NCBI GenBank assembly: GCA_031291905.1
Contig: JARLIC010000125.1
Span: 1 to 15,571, forward strand
DNA from: Minisyncoccota bacterium
GTDB taxonomy: Bacteria; Patescibacteriota; Minisyncoccia; UBA6257; 2-01-FULL-56-20
Reading direction: 5' to 3'
Length of the DNA: 15,571 bases
The notes beneath the pieces were generated by a model, which did no database searches, had not been told where the DNA came from, and saw only the letters and a program-made list of their open reading frames with translations. Shown here piece after piece: positions 1 through 5,211 of the stretch (position 1 is the stretch's first letter; each line of letters opens with the position of its first letter). A program made the position numbers and the translations under genes.

Positions 1-1
1 G

Positions 2-565
2 CAGGGCCAGGTCCGCGAACAGCGGCGCACGTTCTTCGGCAATATTTCACAGGTGAAGACGTGTACGAAGTGCCATGGCACGGGACAGATCCCCCGGAAG
101 CCGTGCAGTACATGCAAGGGCGCCGGACGCACGGAGGCGGCACGCGAGGTGAAGATCGATATTCTGCCGGGCATCGAGGACGGCCAGCTGATCAAGATCA
201 ACGGCATGGGCGCGGCGGGGGAGCGCGGCACCGCGCCGGGCGATCTCTATATACGCGTGCGCGTGAAGCCGCATGGGGTCTTCGAGCGGCACGGTGCGGA
301 CCTCGTGGTCACGCGCGAGCTTCCCTTGACGGATGCCCTGCTCGGCAAGACGCTCTCGATACCGTCCATCTCCGGCGGGACCGTTTCCGTGGAGATTCCT
401 GCACAGTTCAATCTCAAGGAGCTCCTGCGCATTCCGCACGAGGGCATGCCGCGATTCGGCTCGCACGGGCGCGGGGACCTGCTCGTGAACTTCATCGTCA
501 AAGCGCCGAAGAAGCCGAGTGCGAAAGCGAAGAAGCTGCTGGAAGAACTGGAGAAGGAGCTTTGA
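2..565 (+). CDS. dnaJ: Chaperone DnaJ, C-terminal part (5' end outside window)
   Basis: DnaJ (Hsp40) is the cytosolic co-chaperone that delivers unfolded proteins to DnaK and stimulates its ATPase. The frame is open from base 2, so the gene enters from the left; the J-domain, Gly-rich linker and first zinc motifs are outside the window. Visible are the last part of the zinc-binding domain, with two CxxCxGxG-type repeats (CTKCHGTG and CSTCKGAG), and then the C-terminal substrate-binding beta domains (GDLYIRVRVKPH, LPLTDALLGKTLSIP, HEGMPRFGSHGRGDL), all typical of the family. It ends in TGA after a Lys/Glu-rich helix (KAKKLLEELEKEL). The GTG at 53 lies inside the conserved zinc region and is not the start. 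No terminator is visible before the next gene. Confidence 0.95.
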   Translation, partial: QGQVREQRRTFFGNISQVKTCTKCHGTGQIPRKPCSTCKGAGRTEAAREVKIDILPGIEDGQLIKINGMGAAGERGTAPGDLYIRVRVKPHGVFERHGADLVVTRELPLTDALLGKTLSIPSISGGTVSVEIPAQFNLKELLRIPHEGMPRFGSHGRGDLLVNFIVKAPKKPSAKAKKLLEELEKEL

Positions 566-635
566 GCCGGACCCGGATTCCCGCGCAGGACGCATTCCTC
601 ATCTTTCCTTCAGGTTTTCTTGATGGGTGGTGCGC

Positions 636-641
636 TATGAT
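636..641 (+). promoter_or_regulatory. -10-like box, leaderless gene at 648
   Basis: TATGAT lies 6 nt before the ATG at 648, so transcription would start at or next to the start codon. No good -35 box is visible 16-18 nt upstream. Confidence 0.4.
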
Positions 642-647
642 GTCCGC

Positions 648-914
648 ATGGAATATGAAATAAAGGAAGTGTCCGTGCGGCCGAACAAGGAAGAGGAGTC
701 GATCCGGGATGCCCTGCGCCTGCATCGCTTCCTCCTTGAGCAGCTTGGGAACGAGCTCAATCTTATGGTCAATGTCGTCATGGCGATGGATGGGCGGTTC
801 GACGATATCCGCGACGAGATGGAATGCAGGTTCCAGGAGCAGGAGTACAAATTCGAGGTGGCGTTCGACGAGCTTTCCGCATTGCGGAAACGCCGGCGCA
901 TCATCCGCGGATGA
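648..914 (+). CDS. Small charged coiled-coil protein of unknown function
   Basis: I do not recognise this 88-residue protein. It is strongly helical and charged, with heptad-like patterns in the middle (LHRFLLEQLGNELNLMV) and a Glu/Asp-rich second helix (FDDIRDEMECRFQEQEY), and a basic end (RKRRRIIRG). There is no signal peptide or membrane segment. I chose the ATG at 648 because a -10-like TATGAT (636-641) ends 6 nt before it, matching the leaderless pattern of the next genes; a GTG at 627 would start upstream of that box. The antisense frame is a shadow. It could be a structural or regulatory coiled-coil protein, but nothing points to a partner. Confidence 0.6.
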   Translation: MEYEIKEVSVRPNKEEESIRDALRLHRFLLEQLGNELNLMVNVVMAMDGRFDDIRDEMECRFQEQEYKFEVAFDELSALRKRRRIIRG

Positions 915-941
915 TGCGGGACAGGGGTGTGCGGGTTGTGA

Positions 942-947
942 TAAAAT
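942..947 (+). promoter_or_regulatory. -10-like box, leaderless GNAT gene
   Basis: TAAAAT lies 6 nt before the ATG at 954, the same spacing as for the gene at 648. The -35 region (GGGACA, 918-923) is weak. Confidence 0.4.
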
Positions 948-953
948 GGGTGC

Positions 954-1391
954 ATGAAAAAACATGCCACCGCAAACGCATCCGCGCGCGGATCCGTCAC
1001 CATCTCGACCGATAGGCGCCTGCTCGATCCCGCGGATGCGGCGGCGTTGTATATCGAACTTGGTTGGGGGACGTCGAAGAAATATTCCGCGGCACGCATG
1101 AAGCGTTCGCTCGCGAACTGCGACATCGTGATCTTCGCGTTGAACGGCGCCGGCGAGCCGGTGGCGCTTTTGCGCGCGCTTACCGACCATGCGCTCGAAA
1201 CAAAGATACTCGATCTTGTGATTGTGCCGGAGTATCAGCGCCAGGGGATCGGGCTCCGGATAATGAAAAAGCTCGCGGTCGAAGCGAAGGGCACTTCGAT
1301 CTATCTCGAGACGGCAAAAAAGAACTTCGCGTTCGCGGAACGATGCGGATACGAAAAGCGGAAGGGGCTGACCGTGTTCAAGCACGGGTGA
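954..1391 (+). CDS. GNAT-family N-acetyltransferase
   Basis: A 145-residue cytosolic acetyl-CoA-dependent acetyltransferase of the GNAT fold. The core signature is the motif A acetyl-CoA loop VPEYQRQGIGLRIMKKL (about residues 90-106), with Q-R-Q-G-I-G as the pyrophosphate-binding turn. It is followed by a motif B-like IYLETAKKNFAFAERCGY, where the F..RCGY part is the usual end of the domain. The early LYIELGW segment is also common in small bacterial GNATs. The substrate cannot be told from the sequence. The gene lies 42 bp before alaS on the same strand but has its own -10-like box, so co-transcription is uncertain. It ends in TGA. Confidence 0.85.
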   Translation: MKKHATANASARGSVTISTDRRLLDPADAAALYIELGWGTSKKYSAARMKRSLANCDIVIFALNGAGEPVALLRALTDHALETKILDLVIVPEYQRQGIGLRIMKKLAVEAKGTSIYLETAKKNFAFAERCGYEKRKGLTVFKHG

Positions 1392-1420
1392 TCGGGCTGG
1401 AAAAATCCGTCCGCGTCCCT

Positions 1421-1426
1421 TACTAT
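1421..1426 (+). promoter_or_regulatory. -10-like box for leaderless alaS
   Basis: TACTAT, inside the run TACTATATATT, ends 7 nt before the alaS ATG at 1434. There is no room for a Shine-Dalgarno site, so the mRNA would be leaderless. Confidence 0.45.
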
Positions 1427-1433
1427 ATATTGC

Positions 1434-3374
1434 ATGACCCTCGGCGAGATACGCGAGCGATACCTGGCCTACTATAAAGAACGCGGACACGCCGTGATCC
1501 CTTCGGCGCGCCTCGTGCCGGAGAACGATCCGACGACGCTCTTCACCGGCAGCGGCATGCAGCCCATGGTGCCGTATCTGTTGGGAGAGAACCACCCGGA
1601 GGGCACGCGCATCACGGATTCGCAGAAGTCGTTCCGCACGGGAGATATAGACGAGATCGGCGATAACCGCCACACCACGTTCTTCGAGATGCTCGGCAAC
1701 TGGTCGCTCGGCGATTATTTCAAAGCGGAACAGCTGCCGTGGGTCTTCGGCTTTTTGACGGATGAGATCGGGCTCGATCCGAAGCGCCTTTATGTGACGG
1801 CATTCATCGGCGACGAAAAGAACGATCTCCCGCGCGACACGGAATCCGCGGAAATATGGAAGGGGCTTTTCAAGGCGAAGGGCATCGACGCGGAGGTTGC
1901 GCTTATCGGATCGGAGGCCGAAGGCTATGCACGCGGCATGAAGGACGGCGAGCGCATTTTTTATTACGACGCAAAGAAGAATTGGTGGAGCCGCGCGGGC
2001 GTGCCCGAACACATGCCGGCGGGCGAACCGGGCGGGCCCGATTCGGAGATGTTCTACGATTTCGGCGCCGTCGATGCGGCGGGCACCCCGCGGCACGATG
2101 CCAAGTTCGGCAAGGAATGCCATCCGAACTGCGATTGCGGGCGCTTCCTCGAGATCGGCAACAGCGTGTTCATGCAGTATGTGAAAAAGCCGGATGGCAC
2201 CTTCGGCCTGCTCCCGAAGAAGAACGTCGATTTCGGCGGGGGGCTCGAGCGCATCGCCATGGCCGCGGCGGACATTCCCGATATCATCGCCGTATGCCAT
2301 CGCCTGATCGTCGCAAAACTTGAAGAGATCTCCGGCAAGCAATACGGAAGCGCATCGCCCGCCGACCTTGCCGCGTTCCGCATCGTCGCCGACCATATCA
2401 AAGCCGCATCGTTCCTGATCGGCGACGGCGTCGCGCCTTCGAACAACGAGCGCGGATATTTCGTCCGGCGCCTGCTTCGCCGCGCGGTCCGTTACGCCGA
2501 CCAGCTCGGCATGCACGAATCCCTGCTATCCGCGCTCGTCCTACCCGCGCTCGAACCGTACCGCGATGCCTATCCGGAAACATACAAGGCGTTGGATATG
2601 ATCAGGCAGGAGGTGAACAAGGAGGAGGAGAAGTTCCGCAGGACGCTCAAAGAGGGACTTCGCAAGTTTGAAAAGATATGCGCCGGAAACGCGGCGGGCG
2701 CCATGTTGGCGGGGAGCGACGCGTTCGATCTTTATCAGTCGTACGGATTTCCGGTCGAGCTCACGCGCGAACTTGCGAAGGAGAAAGGCTTTTCGATCGA
2801 CGAGGAAGGTTATAAGAAGGACCTCGAATCGCATCAGGCATTGTCCCGCACCTCTTCCGCGGGCACGTTCAAAGGCGGTCTCGCCGACCATTCCGAAGAG
2901 ACCACGCGCCTGCACACCGCGCATCATCTGTTATTGAAGGCGCTTCAGATCGTGCTTGGTCCTCAGGTGAAGCAGCGGGGGAGCAACATCACGAGCGAAC
3001 GCCTGCGCCTCGATTTTTCGACCGACGGCGGCAGGATGACGGATGAACAAAAGGCGGCCGTTGAAATGATCGTGAACAAGAAGATAAAGGAGGACCTGCC
3101 GGTCATCCGGAGCGAGATGCCGCGCGAGGAGGCCGAGAAGCTCGGCGCGGAGCACGAGTTCGGACAGAAATATCCGGAGCGCGTGTCGGTGTATTCGGTG
3201 GGGCCGAAGGGCGCGACGCCCGAAGATCCGCAATTCGAAAAAGCATATTCCATAGAGTTTTGCGGCGGGCCGCATGTGACACATACCGGCGAGATCGGCG
3301 GCACGTTCAAGATCGCGAAAGAGGAGGCGGTGAGCGCGGGTATCCGGCGCGTCCGCGGGGTTATTGACAAATAG
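1434..3374 (+). CDS. alaS: Alanine--tRNA ligase, short form without C-Ala domain
   Basis: AlaRS charges tRNA-Ala with alanine and clears mischarged Ser/Gly-tRNA. The 646-residue protein has a class II catalytic core: FTGSGMQPMVPYL near residue 40, motif 2 in TTFFEMLGNWSLGDYFK, and motif 3 in VDFGGGLERIAM. The tRNA-recognition helices follow. The editing domain is present, with HTAHHLL (the HxxxH metal site) and EFCGGPH (the CxxxH partner). It stops just after the editing domain (IRRVRGVIDK); typical bacterial enzymes are about 870 residues and carry a C-terminal DHHA1/C-Ala oligomerisation and tRNA-binding domain. No frameshifted remainder follows, because the promoter of the next gene begins inside the last codons. 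Short AlaRS is, to my knowledge, common in CPR bacteria. The start is set by homology and the -10 box at 1421. Confidence 0.97.
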   Translation: MTLGEIRERYLAYYKERGHAVIPSARLVPENDPTTLFTGSGMQPMVPYLLGENHPEGTRITDSQKSFRTGDIDEIGDNRHTTFFEMLGNWSLGDYFKAEQLPWVFGFLTDEIGLDPKRLYVTAFIGDEKNDLPRDTESAEIWKGLFKAKGIDAEVALIGSEAEGYARGMKDGERIFYYDAKKNWWSRAGVPEHMPAGEPGGPDSEMFYDFGAVDAAGTPRHDAKFGKECHPNCDCGRFLEIGNSVFMQYVKKPDGTFGLLPKKNVDFGGGLERIAMAAADIPDIIAVCHRLIVAKLEEISGKQYGSASPADLAAFRIVADHIKAASFLIGDGVAPSNNERGYFVRRLLRRAVRYADQLGMHESLLSALVLPALEPYRDAYPETYKALDMIRQEVNKEEEKFRRTLKEGLRKFEKICAGNAAGAMLAGSDAFDLYQSYGFPVELTRELAKEKGFSIDEEGYKKDLESHQALSRTSSAGTFKGGLADHSEETTRLHTAHHLLLKALQIVLGPQVKQRGSNITSERLRLDFSTDGGRMTDEQKAAVEMIVNKKIKEDLPVIRSEMPREEAEKLGAEHEFGQKYPERVSVYSVGPKGATPEDPQFEKAYSIEFCGGPHVTHTGEIGGTFKIAKEEAVSAGIRRVRGVIDK

Positions 3375-3393
3375 TGAGTTTATTGTATATAAT
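3364..3393 (+). promoter_or_regulatory. Consensus promoter of DGR target gene 1
   Basis: TTGACA (3364-3369), an 18-nt spacer and TATAAT (3388-3393): a perfect sigma70-type promoter. Its -35 box lies within the last codons of alaS (stop 3372-3374). The predicted transcript has a leader of about 75 nt before the ATG at 3475. The same architecture drives target gene 2. Confidence 0.85.
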
Positions 3394-3430
3394 ATTACCG
3401 TAGCAAACGCATCTTGAAAATCGCAGTATT

Positions 3431-3458
3431 GTGACAGGTCCGCACAAGGACAGGTCAC
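3431..3458 (+). promoter_or_regulatory. Leader hairpin and strong SD before target 1
   Basis: GTGAC-AG-GTCC / loop GCACAA / GGAC-AG-GTCAC can fold into a hairpin of 5 + 4 base pairs around an AG/AG internal loop (possible tandem A.G pairs). It ends 2 nt before a strong Shine-Dalgarno AAGGAG (3461-3466), 8 nt from the ATG. It may modulate translation of the target gene; that role is inferred. Confidence 0.4.
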
Positions 3459-3474
3459 CGAAGGAGAACGCGTC

Positions 3475-4161
3475 ATGGCTAGCATGTTTGTAATGTCCAT
3501 CCGGCAGGGTGCCGAACTGGATCACGCATTCGAACGGAACGGTTGGACGGCCGAGGATGTAAAGTGGCTTTCGAAAGGCGACATCCTTGCGATCATTCTT
3601 AGAATTCGTCAGGGTACGGCGAAAGTTGTGCCGATCGAGCCTTCGAAACCCGCTCCCAAACCGGAACCAAAACCTCTTCTCATCCCGCGCGGAGAGACCG
3701 CGGTTCCGTTGCTCGCAGGACTATCGTTCGTGGTCCGCACCCGCTTCATCCGGAACATCGGCAACGACGCATTCGTGAAGATCTCCGGTCTCGGCAATAA
3801 CTTCACGGATTGGTTCCTCGGTAAGACGGAGGAAACGCCGTCGAGCTCCGTGTTGCGGTACGCCGATCTCGGTCGTCCATCTCTCGACGCTCCGATCATT
3901 GAAGCTCTTGGCGGCGAAGGGAAAGCGGAGATAACCCTCACGGAAGTCTTCACTCTTATGGCTGTACAACCTAATGGCGAAAAAGGAGCACTCCTCACGA
4001 GCGGCCGTGCGAACGTCTTCTATGTGCGTGACATCGACGGTGCGCTCCGCGCGGTGTACGTGGACTGGCTTGGCGATGGCTGGCGCGTGTTTGCCTTTGC
4101 CGTGGCGGATCCGGACACGTGGAGTGCAGGCTTTCGTGTCTTTTCCCGCAATTCCCGTTGA
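3475..4161 (+). CDS. DGR target (variable) protein 1
   Basis: A 228-residue protein whose C-terminus is rewritten by the retroelement. An N-terminal helical domain (about 1-50, with FERNGWTAEDVKWLSKGD) resembles a module seen in many CPR proteins; next come a Pro/Lys linker (PAPKPEPKP) and a domain ending in GALLTSGRANVFYVRD, shared with target 2. The last ~36 residues are the variable region. The diversified residues are Y195, D197, L199, R204, F206, F208, A211, D212, D214, S217 and F220, set among fixed W198, GDGW and VFSRN positions. This pattern is typical of C-type-lectin-fold DGR ligand-binding ends. There is no signal peptide or membrane segment. The start is supported by AAGGAG and the conserved context before ATGGCT. 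The ligand is unknown; the role as a displayed or intracellular binding protein is inferred. Confidence 0.93.
   Translation: MASMFVMSIRQGAELDHAFERNGWTAEDVKWLSKGDILAIILRIRQGTAKVVPIEPSKPAPKPEPKPLLIPRGETAVPLLAGLSFVVRTRFIRNIGNDAFVKISGLGNNFTDWFLGKTEETPSSSVLRYADLGRPSLDAPIIEALGGEGKAEITLTEVFTLMAVQPNGEKGALLTSGRANVFYVRDIDGALRAVYVDWLGDGWRVFAFAVADPDTWSAGFRVFSRNSR
4039..4148 (+). repeat. DGR variable region VR1
   Basis: This 110-bp copy of TR (4513-4622) forms the 3' end of target gene 1. It differs from TR at 16 positions, all of them adenines in TR (to T 8, to G 6, to C 2 by hand count); no other base differs. It begins at GGTGCGCTCCGCGCGGTG and ends in the IMH stretch CGTGTCTTTTCCCG. Confidence 0.96.
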
Positions 4162-4222
4162 ACTTTGCACCTTTGTCCTTTTGACCCTTGGACCCTTTGT
4201 ACTTTGACCCTCGATTTTTCCG
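4149..4222 (+). repeat. VR-flanking block copied after both VRs (copy 1)
   Basis: This 74-bp segment has only 4 mismatches to 5898-5971 downstream of VR2. It covers the end of the IMH (CGCAATTCCCGT around the stop codon), a run of degenerate repeats (TTTTGACCC, TTGGACCC, CTTTGACCC) and the left arm of the terminator. TR carries a related but different IMH* (CGAAACTGCCGT, three mismatches). The conserved flank probably marks VR as the acceptor for retrohoming. Confidence 0.8.
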
Positions 4223-4250
4223 CATTGCGGAAATGGTCGAGGGTCTTTTT
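4206..4250 (+). terminator. Intrinsic terminator after target gene 1
   Basis: Nested hairpin: outer stem GACCCTCGA (4206-4214) with TCGAGGGTC (4237-4245), inner stem TTTCCGC/GCGGAAA with loop ATT, followed by five T. The same hairpin could act as the cruciform element known near the IMH of other DGRs; that second role is inferred. Confidence 0.85.
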
Positions 4251-4257
4251 ATTATTG

Positions 4258-4266
4258 TGATATAGT
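4258..4266 (+). promoter_or_regulatory. Extended -10, possible TR-RNA promoter
   Basis: TGATATAGT is an extended -10 (TG-N-TATAGT) directly after the target 1 terminator and about 250 bp before TR, on the same strand. No good -35 is visible. It is a plausible start for the template RNA, or for a small leaderless ORF at 4272. Confidence 0.45.
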
Positions 4267-4271
4267 GACAA

Positions 4272-4512
4272 ATGAAGGCACGTATGATCGGAGCGGCTAC
4301 GGTTTCTCCGGCGCACCTTCGGGAGAACCTTCTGCCAGAATCAGGTCGGGCATTGCTTGCCCTGAGCGTGTGGAGCCAGTATCCCTTAATTCAATTTTTC
4401 CCCATACGGGAATTGGTATCTGCGGCTGGTGGACTTCAAGGTCCCGAATTCGATGCAATCCCGAGAGTATTCGAAGGATGGTGGAACAGATAGCTGTAGG
4501 TACGAAGCGACC
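4272..4512 (+). ncRNA. Region upstream of TR, probably 5' part of template RNA
   Basis: DGR template RNAs usually extend well beyond TR and need flanking structure. Here 240 bp separate the extended -10 from TR. Visible hairpins are GGTTTCTCC/GGAGAACC (4301-4329, one bulge) and TTCCC/GGGAA (4398-4412). The segment 4391-4417 matches the terminator hairpin region 4211-4237 at 21 of 27 positions. A 73-codon ORF (4272-4493, starting MKARMIGAATV, ending GWWNR) is open here, with its ATG 5 nt after the -10; I cannot tell whether it is translated and see no known domain. Confidence 0.45.
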
Positions 4513-4622
4513 GGTGCGCTCCGCGCGGTGAACGTGAACTGGAATGGCGATGGCTGGAACGTGAATGCCAATGCCGTGACGAATCCGAACACGTGGAATG
4601 CAGGCAATCGTGTCTTTTCCCG
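4513..4622 (+). repeat. DGR template region TR
   Basis: The donor sequence for both variable regions. It is 110 bp with 24 adenines by hand count, 20 of them in ten AAC/AAT codons when read in the VR frame (NVNWNGDGWNVNANAV and onward). NNC/NNT codons can never become stops, so mutagenesis is stop-proof and each can give 15 amino acids. The other four adenines are in one GAT, two ACG and one GCA codon. The next 12 nt (4621-4632, CGAAACTGCCGT) are the IMH* counterpart of the VR IMH, with three fixed differences. It lies on the same strand as the RT, as is usual. Confidence 0.96.
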
Positions 4623-4637
4623 AAACTGCCGTATGGC

Positions 4638-5042
4638 TTAAACCTCCCGCTGATGTGCGGGAGGTTTGTGTTCAAGGCCTTTGATCCATCCGCCGAGCAT
4701 CCTGCCGACCTCGGCGAATTTTTCCGAAAGGATCACGTACTTCTTGTTATCGAGTGCGTTCACCTCCCAGAGGATCTGAAGGAAGAATTTTGCGAGATCA
4801 AGGTCGGCATTCGCCTTTTGGAGATAAGGTGCTTTCCTGTCGCGTTCGAGATAGCTTGCGATGAAGAGGAGTTCGGCGGCGTTCGCGAGCGAACGGTCCA
4901 CTTTTGCGCCAAGCGTATAACGCGAATCTTTCGGGATATGAGGAAGGAATTCATGCCACAATTTATAAGTGGCGATAAGATGCGTGATGATGGGAAGGTT
5001 TGTGGGGTGGGGAGGGGTGATTGCGGATGGTATTTTTTCCAT
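4638..5042 (-). CDS. avd: DGR accessory variability determinant, Avd-like four-helix bundle protein
   Basis: A 134-residue helical protein of the Avd family, the basic four-helix-bundle partner that forms a ring with the DGR reverse transcriptase and is needed for template RNA binding and cDNA synthesis. Family hallmarks are LIATYKLWHEFLPHIPKDSRYTLG (about 22-45), the helix DRSLANAAELLFIASY, then LDLAKFFLQILWEVNALDNKKY and a C-terminal EVGRMLGGWIKG. I chose the ATG at 5042 because the family begins a few residues before the P-IITH-type helix; the longer frame to 5222 would run through the promoter and SD of target 2. It is antisense to every other DGR part, and its TAA stop (4640-4638) overlaps the end of the TR reading frame. 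Family membership is recognised by pattern, not by a search. Confidence 0.88.
   Translation of the reverse strand: MEKIPSAITPPHPTNLPIITHLIATYKLWHEFLPHIPKDSRYTLGAKVDRSLANAAELLFIASYLERDRKAPYLQKANADLDLAKFFLQILWEVNALDNKKYVILSEKFAEVGRMLGGWIKGLEHKPPAHQREV
4640..4667. promoter_or_regulatory. Perfect 11-bp hairpin just after TR
   Basis: AAACCTCCCGC (4640-4650), loop TGATGT, GCGGGAGGTTT (4657-4667): a perfect 11-bp inverted repeat starting 17 nt after the TR core. It also encodes the last codons of avd on the other strand. There is no strong T-run on either side, so it looks more like an RNA-structure or processing element for the template RNA (or a stabilising 3' end for avd mRNA) than a plain terminator. 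Confidence 0.7.
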
Positions 5043-5067
5043 GGGGTATGCCGCGATCTTTGTTATC

Positions 5068-5096
5068 TTTTTATCATCAATATGGCGAGTAGTCAA
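5068..5096 (-). promoter_or_regulatory. Possible promoter of avd
   Basis: On the minus strand TTGACT (5096-5091) is followed after 17 nt by TAAAAA (5073-5068), about 25 nt before the avd ATG. The -10 is weak. It would place divergent promoters for avd and target 2 within about 70 bp. Confidence 0.35.
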
Positions 5097-5106
5097 TAGT
5101 GCCCTG

Positions 5107-5136
5107 TTGACAATTTTATAATCGGCATTGTATAAT
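5107..5136 (+). promoter_or_regulatory. Consensus promoter of DGR target gene 2
   Basis: TTGACA (5107-5112), 18-nt spacer, TATAAT (5131-5136): identical layout to the target 1 promoter. The leader of about 70 nt contains a GCGAC/GTCGC stem (5161-5165 with 5182-5186) and then the Shine-Dalgarno AAGGAG (5198-5203). Confidence 0.85.
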
Positions 5137-5211
5137 AATCCTCGTAGTTCATTCACATCGGCGACGAATCTTTCGGGGTCTGTCGCACACAAAAGAAAAG
5201 GAGAACTAGTC

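Noticed and set aside
498..2516. Long minus-strand frame of 672 codons opposite alaS and its neighbours
   Set aside because: It runs antisense to alaS, the GNAT gene and the coiled-coil gene; alaS is unmistakable. High GC content keeps the antisense frame open.
4149..4222. GACCC repeat run as a CRISPR array
   Set aside because: Units are short and degenerate with no spacers; no cas gene is nearby.
4429..4641. Plus-strand ORF that contains TR
   Set aside because: It is open because TR keeps the VR reading frame. Its Asn-rich sequence is the template pattern, not a gene; upstream of TR it has no similarity to the targets.
5128..5211. Upstream start for target gene 2
   Set aside because: The codon lies upstream of or within the -10 box; the ATG at 5212 has AAGGAG and the same context as target 1.
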